This document shows, one piece after another, positions 34,254-42,802 of a DNA stretch of 64,000 bases; the first letter of the stretch is position 1, and every line of letters starts with the position of its first letter. Location: NCBI GenBank assembly GCA_037128705.1, contig JBAXVX010000014.1, forward strand, positions 30,365 through 94,364, read 5' to 3'. The DNA is from CAIVAT01 sp037128705 (GTDB taxonomy: Bacteria > Bacteroidota > Bacteroidia > Bacteroidales > FEN-979). The notes beneath the pieces were generated by a model. It made no database searches, had not been told where the DNA came from, and was given only the letters and a program-made list of their open reading frames with translations. Made by a program: the position numbers and the translations under genes.

Positions 34254-35126
34254 ATGAAAAAAATCCTTGTCCCCGTTGATTTTTCATCCCATACCGATAT
34301 CACCTGCCGGTATGCCATTGAGTTCGCCAAGGCCTATGGCGCTGAGATTAAGCTGTTTCACACCTATTTTGACCAGATCATTATTGCGGATACCAGTTTC
34401 CCCGACACACTCGACATGAGTACCATCTACAACGAGGAACTGATGAAAGAAATCTTCCGTCATGCCGAACACAACATGCAGGAACTGGAAGAAAAGCTGA
34501 CTGCACAAATTAAGAAAGAAGACATTGCCGATGTTACGCTCACTTCGACTGTAACCGGCGGAGAACTTGAACATGAACTGAGAGGGATCTGCCATGATTT
34601 CAAACCCGACCTCGTGGTCATGGGGACCACCGGCAAAGGGAACAACATCAATGTATGGGGAAAAGTGTCAACCTTTATCATTGATCATGCGAAGGTACCC
34701 GTTCTCACAGTTCCCGACATCAAGAGTTTCCGTGGTTTTAACACCCTCATGTTTGCCGCCGATCTGTCGGATAGGAATGCAACCACCATCTCAGATCTGA
34801 TTAACCTGTTTTCGCCCTTCTCGATCAAGCTGCATGTAGTTCATTTTATTTCTAAAACAAAGCACACCGACAGCTATGATAAAATGAAGGCACTGCAGAT
34901 GAAATTCGGGAAGGAAGAAAAAGCAGGCCATATTGGTTTTGAAGTGGCGGAAATTCCTGCCGATAACCAGTCGGCTGTTGATCAGTATGTGAAGAATAAA
35001 AATGTGGACATGATTGCATTCCAGCCGCATAAGCGTAGCCTGCTCTATATGTTTTTCACCAAGAACATCACCAAGAAGAACCTCTTTGCAACCAATGTTC
35101 CCATGCTGGCTGTTCCGGAGAAATGA
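34254..35126 (+). CDS. Universal stress protein with two UspA domains
   Basis: 290 residues with two tandem Usp domains, about 1-145 and 150-290. The first starts MKKILVPVDFSSHTDITCRY and ends with the ATP-binding MGTTGKGNNINVWGKVS loop (GxxGx9GS/T type); the second starts near FNTLMFAADLSDRNA and its ATP loop is degenerate (QPHKRSLLYMFFTKN). Cytoplasmic stress-response protein; precise role unknown. A two-box promoter precedes it, so it is transcribed independently. It converges with the LysM gene, 3 bp apart. Confidence 0.9.
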   Translation: MKKILVPVDFSSHTDITCRYAIEFAKAYGAEIKLFHTYFDQIIIADTSFPDTLDMSTIYNEELMKEIFRHAEHNMQELEEKLTAQIKKEDIADVTLTSTVTGGELEHELRGICHDFKPDLVVMGTTGKGNNINVWGKVSTFIIDHAKVPVLTVPDIKSFRGFNTLMFAADLSDRNATTISDLINLFSPFSIKLHVVHFISKTKHTDSYDKMKALQMKFGKEEKAGHIGFEVAEIPADNQSAVDQYVKNKNVDMIAFQPHKRSLLYMFFTKNITKKNLFATNVPMLAVPEK

Positions 35127-35129
35127 TCA

Positions 35130-36629
35130 TCATCTGACTTTTACCAACCTGTAATTTTCATACCTGGAAATCATCCACGACTGGTTTTCAAAACCATTCC
35201 CCTTTGTCTGGCCAAAGGAAAAATCGGTTTGCAATGAATTGATCTTCAATTCTCCGATGCAACGTTGGATATTGGTTCCAAACTGATTCAATGCAGACAG
35301 AAAAAAGAAGGAGTCATCGAATCCCTGGAAGGCCAGGAGGGGAGGATCAGCTTTATAGATCGTCTGGTACTGGCGGACAAACGTTTTCACCGACGGGTCA
35401 TCATAATCGATGGTATTCGCCGACACCAGGTGGGTTCGAAGTGAAACAAGGTATTCAATTTCCAGTTCATCCATGGCCGACCAGTCAGGAAGGCCGACGA
35501 GGGTGATGTTAAATTCATCGCGCAATTCATATAAGCGTCGGGTAAGATCAAGGGTATACTCCTGGTTATCACTATAAACAACAATGAAATTTTCTTTTTC
35601 CTTCGAGAGCTTCCCGATGGCTGCCTCCTGCCCTTCCACGACCTGGGCATTCAGTTTCCGCTCCTGGCATTCTTTTTTGAGCTGGTCCGGTGCATTCTTA
35701 TCGGGATACTTTCCATTGCGGACAATTAAAACCTGGCCCCGGTTGAATTCCGAACTCATATAGTCTGCCAGTTTTTCCAGCTGTGACTTTTTTGATGGAC
35801 GAACCTTAAAAACGAAGGGATTACCCGATACCAGTTCACTTCGCTCAGAGATGGGGTTGACGATGTTGATTTTATTTTTTTCAGCAAAGGCTGCAACCAT
35901 CTGGAAATTCTTGTGATATAACAGCCCTATGATCAGGTCCATTGACTTCAGTTCAGGTTTGAGCAGCAACTGCCTGGTTTTAGCGGTATCTTTATCAACA
36001 TCATACACAAAAAGTTTTATCCTGAGTCCCAGTTTTTCAAGGGAATCCAGGGCCATGCGGAAACCTTCGTAAAAAGGGAGAAATTGAAAGGATTTGCTTG
36101 TTTCCAGCACATCAGGAGACGGATTGTCTGCATTTAAACCATCTACTTCAGCAAGAAAAAGAGGCATCATCAGGGCCACACGATAAACCTGCTTTTTGGA
36201 GGTGGTATCTGATCCACAGGGCAGTTCTACCTGGATCACGGCAGAATCAAGCGGATGCGGGGTTTCCATGTTTATTCGCTCATTTTCCCTGGCGGCGGCA
36301 GGTTTTTCCTTAACAACTGCCGGTTTTAATTTCGGCTCTGCAGGTTTCTGAGAGAAATTCGGCACCCTGATTTTCTGATCAGCCTTGATCCCCTCCTTCA
36401 CCACCGGATTTTCCCTGATAAGATCATTCACCTCCACACCATAAGCCTTGGAGATCATATACAGGGTCTGGCCTCGCTTTACCGTGTGAATGTAGTACTC
36501 CTTCCCGTCAATTGTTTCAACCACCGTTGAACGGATCTGCTTCAACTGATCCTTCGTTGTCTGACTCCTCGATCCAAAAGGAATCAGGATCAACAGGAAA
36601 AATAAAAAGACCCTAAAATCAATTTTCAT
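35130..36629 (-). CDS. LysM domain fused to a periplasmic-binding-protein-like domain
   Basis: 499 residues with a signal peptide (LLILIPFGSRS). A LysM peptidoglycan-binding domain lies at about 45-95 (YIHTVKRGQTLYMISKAYGV), then a Lys/Pro/Glu-rich linker, then a type I periplasmic-binding-protein fold from about 150 to the end (YRVALMMPLFLAEVDG). This is the Bacteroidetes 'PBP1 and LysM' family. It resembles E. coli LpoA only in the PBP fold, so regulation of peptidoglycan synthesis is a reasonable analogy, not a demonstrated role. It follows guaA, separated by a heptad array. Confidence 0.85.
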   Translation of the reverse strand: MKIDFRVFLFFLLILIPFGSRSQTTKDQLKQIRSTVVETIDGKEYYIHTVKRGQTLYMISKAYGVEVNDLIRENPVVKEGIKADQKIRVPNFSQKPAEPKLKPAVVKEKPAAARENERINMETPHPLDSAVIQVELPCGSDTTSKKQVYRVALMMPLFLAEVDGLNADNPSPDVLETSKSFQFLPFYEGFRMALDSLEKLGLRIKLFVYDVDKDTAKTRQLLLKPELKSMDLIIGLLYHKNFQMVAAFAEKNKINIVNPISERSELVSGNPFVFKVRPSKKSQLEKLADYMSSEFNRGQVLIVRNGKYPDKNAPDQLKKECQERKLNAQVVEGQEAAIGKLSKEKENFIVVYSDNQEYTLDLTRRLYELRDEFNITLVGLPDWSAMDELEIEYLVSLRTHLVSANTIDYDDPSVKTFVRQYQTIYKADPPLLAFQGFDDSFFFLSALNQFGTNIQRCIGELKINSLQTDFSFGQTKGNGFENQSWMISRYENYRLVKVR

Positions 36630-36642
36630 TTATAAATATTTC

Positions 36643-36691
36643 GTCATTCGTCACTCATCATTCGTCATTCGTCATTCGTCATTCGTCACTC
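36643..36691. repeat. Heptad array, 7 units of GTCATTC, overlapping the guaA stop
   Basis: Units on the plus strand: GTCATTC, GTCACTC, ATCATTC, GTCATTC three times, GTCACTC. On the guaA coding strand they read GAATGAC/GAGTGAC; the TGA stop of guaA (36688-36686) is bases 4-6 of the first unit. Confidence 0.9.
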
Positions 36692-38215
36692 CCACTCTAT
36701 GGTTGCCGGCGGCTTTGAACTGATGTCATAAACCACCCTGTTCACTCCTTTTACCTTATTGATGATGTCGTTGCTCACCTTCGCCAGGAATTCGTAAGGC
36801 AGGTGGGCCCAATCTGCCGTCATGCCATCGGTAGAGGTTACGGCGCGCAATGCGATCACATTTTCATAGGTCCGCTCGTCACCCATCACGCCCACCGACT
36901 GAACCGGCAGCAGGACTGCAAAAGCCTGCCATACTGAATGGTATAAACCAGAGGTATGCAACCCTGAGATAAAGATATCATCCACATCCTGCAGCAGGGC
37001 GACCTTTTCCCGGTCAATGTCGCTGAGGATTCTCACGGCCAGGCCAGGGCCGGGAAAGGGATGCCGGTCGATGAACCCGGCTTCCAGGCCCAGGGTCTTT
37101 CCAACCTTGCGAACCTCATCTTTGAACAGGCTGTTCAAAGGTTCCACGATCTGTAGTTTCATATAATCAGGCAGTCCGCCGACGTTGTGATGCGACTTGA
37201 TGGTAGCCGACGGACCCTTCACCGAGTGTGATTCGATGACATCGGGGTATATGGTTCCCTGGGCCAGCCATTTGATATCCTGAATTTTATGAGCTTCCGC
37301 ATCAAATACATCGATAAAGGTCTTGCCGATGATCTTGCGTTTTTTTTCCGGATCAACCACACCCTGCAGGGCATCAAGAAACAGATCACGGGCATCGACC
37401 CCCACCACATTCAGATCCAGCGTTTTATAACGATCCAACACCTTGCTGAACTCATTTTTTCTAAGCAGGCCATTGTCAACGAAAATGCAGTAGAGTTGTT
37501 TGCCGATCGCCCGGTTCAGCAGCATCGCCGTAACCGACGAATCAACCCCGCCTGACAAGCCGAGCACAACCTTATCGTTGCCCAGCTTAAGTTTCAACGC
37601 GGCCACGGTGGTTTCTACAAAGGATTCGGGAGTCCATGACTGTTGGCATCCGCAGATATCCACCACGAAATTTTTCAACAGGATCAGTCCTTCCGGGGTA
37701 TGATACACCTCAGGATGGAACTGGATTCCAAACGTTTGTTCACCGGCAACATGGTATCCTGCATATTGCACATCGGGGGTACTGGCAATGACCCCGAAAT
37801 TGGCAGGGACACTCAGGATGGTGTCGGCATGAGACATCCAGACCTGGGTTCCCGGGGTCATTCCGTGCAACAATTCACTGTTTTCATCCATCGATGAAAG
37901 GTTGGCACGTCCATACTCACGGATCTTCGAAGGAGCAACGACCCCCCCCGACGATTGGGCCAGGTACTGGGCGCCGTAGCAAACGCCAAGTAAAGGGATC
38001 TTTCCCTTTATTCCGGTGAGATCCGGAAACGGGGCATTGTCATCCCGAACCGAATAGGGACTTCCCGACAGGATCACGCCTTTGAAATGGTCGCCGGGCG
38101 AAGGGAATGTATGAAAAGGGTGTATTTCGCAGTAAACATTCAACTCCCGCACACGGCGTGCAATGAGTTGGGTGTACTGTGAACCGAAATCCAGAATCAG
38201 AATGGTTTCTTGCAT
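36686..38215 (-). CDS. guaA: GMP synthase (glutamine-hydrolysing)
   Basis: Converts XMP to GMP using glutamine and ATP. 509 residues: glutamine amidotransferase domain with nucleophile Cys79 (GVCYGAQ), His167 and Glu169 (FHPEV); ATP-pyrophosphatase domain with the P-loop SGGVDSS (221-227); and the C-terminal dimerisation domain ending in the conserved TIEWE. The ATG lies 5 nt downstream of a TATATTTG box, so the mRNA may be leaderless. The stop codon is part of a heptad array. Confidence 0.98.
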   Translation of the reverse strand: MQETILILDFGSQYTQLIARRVRELNVYCEIHPFHTFPSPGDHFKGVILSGSPYSVRDDNAPFPDLTGIKGKIPLLGVCYGAQYLAQSSGGVVAPSKIREYGRANLSSMDENSELLHGMTPGTQVWMSHADTILSVPANFGVIASTPDVQYAGYHVAGEQTFGIQFHPEVYHTPEGLILLKNFVVDICGCQQSWTPESFVETTVAALKLKLGNDKVVLGLSGGVDSSVTAMLLNRAIGKQLYCIFVDNGLLRKNEFSKVLDRYKTLDLNVVGVDARDLFLDALQGVVDPEKKRKIIGKTFIDVFDAEAHKIQDIKWLAQGTIYPDVIESHSVKGPSATIKSHHNVGGLPDYMKLQIVEPLNSLFKDEVRKVGKTLGLEAGFIDRHPFPGPGLAVRILSDIDREKVALLQDVDDIFISGLHTSGLYHSVWQAFAVLLPVQSVGVMGDERTYENVIALRAVTSTDGMTADWAHLPYEFLAKVSNDIINKVKGVNRVVYDISSKPPATIEWE

Positions 38216-38219
38216 GGAA

Positions 38220-38248
38220 CAAATATAAAGAAAATATTACCGGATCAA
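38220..38248 (-). promoter_or_regulatory. Candidate guaA promoter
   Basis: On the minus strand TTG (38248-38246), an 18-nt spacer and TATATTTG (38227-38220). Spacing is 2 nt shorter than the three best sites in this window, and the -7 box ends 4 nt before the ATG. Confidence 0.45.
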
Positions 38249-39967
38249 CGTTGCTTTATAAAGCGTCGAATTCCCTACTACATCAGCCACCATGAGCACA
38301 AACAGGTTCTTTCCCGGTTTCATGTTCTCATCAAAGGAATAGGTAAGCAGCCGGTTTTTCTCATCATAGGACATCAGGATCCATTTGCCATTGAGCGTTC
38401 CGCGGTAGACTTTTATTCCTGAAAGGTTGTCTGAAATTTTGATAAGGATCGAAGATTGCTTTTTCACCTTTTTATTCGGAAAAATATTGATCGGCCTGAT
38501 GATCGGCGGTTCCGTATCCACAGCTACCGTATAATTTCCGAAATCACGGACGCGGGTTGTCACCCATCCATTTTCATAGGTTCCGCCTTTGCTGCTGAAA
38601 TGGCTGCCGGGCTCCACCGAAACGATCACAGCCTTCCCGTACAGGTGCTCAGGCAATGATTCAGCCTTGATCGACAGTGTGCAATAGGTATGCAGCGGGG
38701 TATACAGGTTGTGCAGGTGATGCACGTATGCATAGGAACCATTGGTAGGTGGTGTAACAAGGTATTCGAAAGGCAGATCATCATACAGCGCCTCTTTGGG
38801 AACAGAAAATTTCAGGTTGCTGCGATCAAACTGGTTGTCGGCTTTATAGGTGAATACCTGTGCCGGAGCATTGGCCGGCGGGCGGATGGGGGGGCCCTCC
38901 AATGCCGGTGGACGGCTCTTTACCCAGAACACCAGGATCGCCGTATTCCCAAAGGCATCCCTGACGGAATATTGGATTTTATGCAGCTTCGAATCTGTAA
39001 AGTTCAGAACACCCCGGTTTTTCACATCCGAGTAAACCCCCAGCTTGTTGTTCGGGGCCACGTACGAACGGTTGATCTTTCTCCTGTTCTGGATAAAGGC
39101 GGGATAATCCATCAGGCTGTTTGCATACCGTGTTTCAGCAAAGGCAAACTGCTCGATGTTCTGCGAAAAGACCTTCACGCCATCCACCGTCAGATCAATT
39201 CCATGCACCCCGGTCTTCAGGCCACCCTCAGCATTGTCGGAGGTTTCAATGCCAAAAATGATGTTACCGGAAACCTTTACGGTATCGCTGATTTTCAACT
39301 TATAGTTTCCATCTGAACCGGTTGCCGGAATGAGTACCGCATGTGAATCAGAATTTACAGTGGAATTTTCACCAAAGGGGTAAATCTTCACCCAGGATAT
39401 CTTTGGCGGGATCCCGTCGCGCTTCATAAATCCAAAATCCAACGGATCAATGATCTCCTGCGTCTGGGTTTCACGGATCTCAAAATGGAGATGCGGTCCG
39501 CCAGAAGCACCCGAATTTCCCGAGTATGCAATCAGGTCACCTTTTTTTACCTTTAACAGTCCCTGGGGAACCTCCACATCAAGGGCAAAGGACTCCAGTT
39601 TGTACTGCCGCGCCCTGACCCAGGTGGCAATAGCTCCCGCATAACCCTTCAGATGGGCATACAACGAGGTGTACCCGTTCGGATGGGATATATAGAGGGC
39701 ATTCCCAAATCCACCGGGAGAAACATTCACCCGTGAAACATAGCCATCGGCAATGGCGTAGATGGGTTTGCCCTGTACTCCCTCCGTGCGGATGTCAATA
39801 CCCGAATGAAAATGGTTTTTGCGGATCTCACCAAAGGAACCGGCCAGTGATACCGGGAAATTCACCGGTGAACGAAAATAGTTGACCGGATAGGTGTGCT
39901 GACCATGAACCAGGATCATCGGGAGGATCAGCAACAGGGAAAGCAGTATTGTTCGTCCTCTTTTCAT
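38237..39967 (-). CDS. Secreted M23-family metallopeptidase
   Basis: 576 residues with signal peptide (LLLSLLLILPMILVHG). The LytM/M23 domain is at about 40-155: zinc ligands in FHSGIDIR (HxxxD) and the GGPHLHFEIRE motif (HxH). The remaining 400 residues form beta-sandwich-like domains. The family cleaves peptidoglycan crosslinks or, without catalysis, activates other hydrolases; the intact ligands suggest an active enzyme. It starts 2 bp after the DPP III stop. Confidence 0.88.
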   Translation of the reverse strand: MKRGRTILLSLLLILPMILVHGQHTYPVNYFRSPVNFPVSLAGSFGEIRKNHFHSGIDIRTEGVQGKPIYAIADGYVSRVNVSPGGFGNALYISHPNGYTSLYAHLKGYAGAIATWVRARQYKLESFALDVEVPQGLLKVKKGDLIAYSGNSGASGGPHLHFEIRETQTQEIIDPLDFGFMKRDGIPPKISWVKIYPFGENSTVNSDSHAVLIPATGSDGNYKLKISDTVKVSGNIIFGIETSDNAEGGLKTGVHGIDLTVDGVKVFSQNIEQFAFAETRYANSLMDYPAFIQNRRKINRSYVAPNNKLGVYSDVKNRGVLNFTDSKLHKIQYSVRDAFGNTAILVFWVKSRPPALEGPPIRPPANAPAQVFTYKADNQFDRSNLKFSVPKEALYDDLPFEYLVTPPTNGSYAYVHHLHNLYTPLHTYCTLSIKAESLPEHLYGKAVIVSVEPGSHFSSKGGTYENGWVTTRVRDFGNYTVAVDTEPPIIRPINIFPNKKVKKQSSILIKISDNLSGIKVYRGTLNGKWILMSYDEKNRLLTYSFDENMKPGKNLFVLMVADVVGNSTLYKATLIR

Positions 39968-39969
39968 GA

Positions 39970-42030
39970 TTATCGTACTGGCAGGAATGAATAGTTTTTT
40001 GAATACAGGAGCATCTGCTTCGCGAAATCATCCGGATAACTGATTTCAACATCGGCAATGGTATCCTTTTTCATAACAAGGGTATATTCAGGATTGATAA
40101 AACCGGAGTACGGAGAGATGTTCAGCTTTGCATACCGTTCCAAAACCTCCTTATGAAGCTCAGGATCAACCTTTACGGCATAGGTTTCCACCAATTTCTT
40201 TGCTGCTTTGTAATCGCCTTCCGAAGTGATCCTCTGGATAATTTTCAGCAGTTCTCCAAAACTCCATCTCAGTTTGTCGTAATCCAGGATCCTGAAATAG
40301 GTTTTCCCCTCCCTGGTAACCTTTTCGATAATATTCAGATCTTTGGAATTTTCGTAAACCCAATGGGCTATCAGGGCCCTGTCGCGCATGTGCGACTCTT
40401 CGATGTTCTTGCCGGGATGAACACGGACCAGCTGCGTCATTAAGCCATTGCGGATAAAATTGTCATACTCGGCTTTGGCCACCTCGTAATTTTCGACCAG
40501 CCCGAAATTCACCATCGCCGGATCCTTGATGAAAAATAAAGCAAAAAGATCGGCCCTGGCCTCTTCAATGGTTGAGTGATAATTTTTCAGGGTATCTGCC
40601 CCTACCCCGCGGTTCAGCTGTCCTGACCCATGACCAAGACACTCATGAAGGTCGGTGGTGAGGTTGCCGGCCAGGTGTCCATACTTTGCTGCCCGGTCAA
40701 TCTCCTCCTGCGAAAACGCGAATTCTTCGAGGAACCCGTTTCCCCGTGCAGCCTGGTCGTAGGCATAGGTAATGTTATCCATGGTGACCGATTTGGAGCC
40801 ATAATCCCTGCGGATCCAGTTGGCATTGGGAAGATTGATCCCGATCGGGGTGGTGGGGTCGCTTTCACCGCCCAAAAGTGCCACCGTGATCACCTTGGCA
40901 CTCACCCCCTTCACTACCTTTTTCTTGAATTCGGGAGCCACCGGTGAATTGTTTTCAAAGAATTGGGCATTTTCACTAAGGATCTGTGTTCGCTTGGTGG
41001 CCTCCACATCCTTGAAATTGACAATCGATTCCCACGACCCTTTCATAGCCAGCGGATCCCCGTAAACTTCAATAAATCCATTGATGAAATCGACCAGGGA
41101 ATTCAGGTCCCTGACCCAGGCAATGTTGTATTCATCCCATGCAGCCAGGCTCCCCGACCGGTAGTAAAGGATGAGCTTTTCAATGGCCCTCTTTTGCTCA
41201 TTGTTCTCGGTCTCTGGCAGAGCCTTCTCAAGCCAGAAAACGATTTTTTCAATCGCCTGACTGTATAGTCCGCCCACCTTATACACATTTTCAACAATCT
41301 TTCCGTCATGCTTTACCAGCATCGAATTAAGGCCGAATGAGATCAAAGTATCTTTCCTGTTTTTTCGCGCATCCTTTTTCATGCCGGCATAGAAGCCTTC
41401 CGCCTCTTTCTGGGTCACCCCGTTATAAAAATTTGAAGCCGAACTCAACACCAGGTCCTTTAAAGTATCGAGGCAAACACGCTTGGGAGCCACTTCAGGG
41501 CTGAACAACATCGGGGATATCTCTGCCAGGAACTGATCCGTAGTTTGCCCGGGTGACAAGGGCAGCAAGGCCGGAGCTGTCGCCTTCACCAGCGTGGTAA
41601 AATAGCTTTGGTCAAACTCCGGGAAAAACTTATCTGTTGAATAATGATGGTGAATGCCGTTGCAGAACCAGACGCGTTTCAGGTAAACCTCGAACTTTTT
41701 AAACTCCATGATTTCCCGGTCACCCTTGTAATCCGTATAGATCGCCTCCAGTGTTTTGCGGATCAGCAGGTTGTATCTGTAGTTCTGATCATAGGTAATG
41801 TCGCGTCCGCAAAGTGCTGCCTGGCCCAGGTAGTAAACCAGTCTCTTCTGCTTCAGCGTAAGCGCATCGAAACCAGGCACCTGATACCGCAATATTTTTG
41901 CATCTGCGAACTGTTCCATGAGAACTTTAAAATCCCCGTTCTCTTTCTGCCCCTCCTTGTTCCCGGTCGCGCTGCACCCGGTGCCATATGCTGTGATCAT
42001 CATCAGTCCCAATATTGTGAAATATCTCAT
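39970..42030 (-). CDS. Dipeptidyl peptidase III-like lipoprotein (M49)
   Basis: 686 residues from the ATG at 42030, which gives a lipoprotein signal with Cys19 (AYGTGCSATG); the upstream GTG at 42048 lies in a repeat array and is rejected. M49 zinc motifs are present: HECLGH at about 462-467 and EEARAD at about 489-494. Bacteroidetes enzymes use this shorter HECxGH form instead of HEXXGH with an extra residue. It removes N-terminal dipeptides from oligopeptides, here in the envelope. A peptidase cluster (DPP III, M23) sits between comB and guaA. Confidence 0.9.
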   Translation of the reverse strand: MRYFTILGLMMITAYGTGCSATGNKEGQKENGDFKVLMEQFADAKILRYQVPGFDALTLKQKRLVYYLGQAALCGRDITYDQNYRYNLLIRKTLEAIYTDYKGDREIMEFKKFEVYLKRVWFCNGIHHHYSTDKFFPEFDQSYFTTLVKATAPALLPLSPGQTTDQFLAEISPMLFSPEVAPKRVCLDTLKDLVLSSASNFYNGVTQKEAEGFYAGMKKDARKNRKDTLISFGLNSMLVKHDGKIVENVYKVGGLYSQAIEKIVFWLEKALPETENNEQKRAIEKLILYYRSGSLAAWDEYNIAWVRDLNSLVDFINGFIEVYGDPLAMKGSWESIVNFKDVEATKRTQILSENAQFFENNSPVAPEFKKKVVKGVSAKVITVALLGGESDPTTPIGINLPNANWIRRDYGSKSVTMDNITYAYDQAARGNGFLEEFAFSQEEIDRAAKYGHLAGNLTTDLHECLGHGSGQLNRGVGADTLKNYHSTIEEARADLFALFFIKDPAMVNFGLVENYEVAKAEYDNFIRNGLMTQLVRVHPGKNIEESHMRDRALIAHWVYENSKDLNIIEKVTREGKTYFRILDYDKLRWSFGELLKIIQRITSEGDYKAAKKLVETYAVKVDPELHKEVLERYAKLNISPYSGFINPEYTLVMKKDTIADVEISYPDDFAKQMLLYSKNYSFLPVR

Positions 42031-42043
42031 AAAACAAATTTTT

Positions 42044-42064
42044 GTCACGCGTCAGGTTTCACGC
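42044..42064. repeat. Short heptad array, 3 units, overlapping the comB stop
   Basis: On the comB coding strand the units are GCGTGAA, ACCTGAC, GCGTGAC; the stop TGA (42054-42052) is bases 4-6 of the middle unit. It ends 13 bp before the DPP III start. Confidence 0.75.
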
Positions 42065-42798
42065 GTGACATCAACAATCTCTTTTCCCTCAAAAACCGGG
42101 ACCACCCTGGTCAGGTCAAGACTGAACGAATAGGGAATAACATCATCGAGTCCGAGTTTTTTAAGGCGGTGCCTGTGCGCGGCCTTTTCAATGTAATTCA
42201 GGAGATCGGGACTGGCCAGTTTCCATAAGTCAAGGGCTGCAGCGGCAGAATCGCAATGGGTCTCAAAACCGGTGCGGTTCAGCAGTTGTTCCACCAGGGC
42301 CCCCGCAAACAGGGTATCTTCCAGGCAGAATTTATTTTTCCAGCCCGAACAAAGAATCACAATGTTTTTTTCCTGGGTGCCAACCCAATCGGTCAGGGCC
42401 GTCAGGTTTATGAAGGCACCCATGGCGATTTTTTCGGCCTTCCGCGCAATTTCAAGGGCCCGCGTGCCATTGGTCGTGCAGTATACCATCGTTTTATCTT
42501 CAACCGCTTCCCTCGAGAAATTGAATGCTGAATTTCCAAAATCGGCGAAGTCAAGTTTCTTCCCGTCCTGTTCAGAGGCAACCAGGAATCCAAGTTCCTT
42601 CATGGCTTTGGCCTCTTCAAGTGTGGCAACGGGAATGATGTTTCTAACCCCATGCTCAAAAGCAGCGCATATAGAGGTGGTTGCCCTCAGGATATCTACG
42701 AGCACCACAATAAAATTCTCCCTGATCTGGATTTCATGAAAGAGCTTTGGGGAGAAGCACACTTCAATGCAGCGGGTTGAACCTGACTGGCCTTCCAT
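42052..42798 (-). CDS. comB: 2-phosphosulfolactate phosphatase-like protein
   Basis: 248 residues matching ComB: the N-terminal VLVDILRATTSICAAFEHG, VYCTTNGTRAL near residue 107, and SGWKNKFCLEDTLFAGALVE near 150. In methanogens the enzyme dephosphorylates phosphosulfolactate during coenzyme M synthesis; Bacteroidetes do not make coenzyme M, so the substrate here may be a sulfonate precursor of sulfonolipids or another phosphoester. It starts 4 bp after the LRR gene stop, placing it in the same transcript. Confidence 0.88.
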   Translation of the reverse strand: MEGQSGSTRCIEVCFSPKLFHEIQIRENFIVVLVDILRATTSICAAFEHGVRNIIPVATLEEAKAMKELGFLVASEQDGKKLDFADFGNSAFNFSREAVEDKTMVYCTTNGTRALEIARKAEKIAMGAFINLTALTDWVGTQEKNIVILCSGWKNKFCLEDTLFAGALVEQLLNRTGFETHCDSAAAALDLWKLASPDLLNYIEKAAHRHRLKKLGLDDVIPYSFSLDLTRVVPVFEGKEIVDVTRET

Positions 42799-42802
42799 AA
42801 TC

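Noticed and set aside
38690..39316. Plus-strand frame of 208 codons
   Set aside because: Antisense to the M23 peptidase gene, with no domain signal.
42031..42048. GTG start for the DPP III gene
   Set aside because: It lies in the heptad array and would break the lipoprotein signal that begins at the ATG at 42030.
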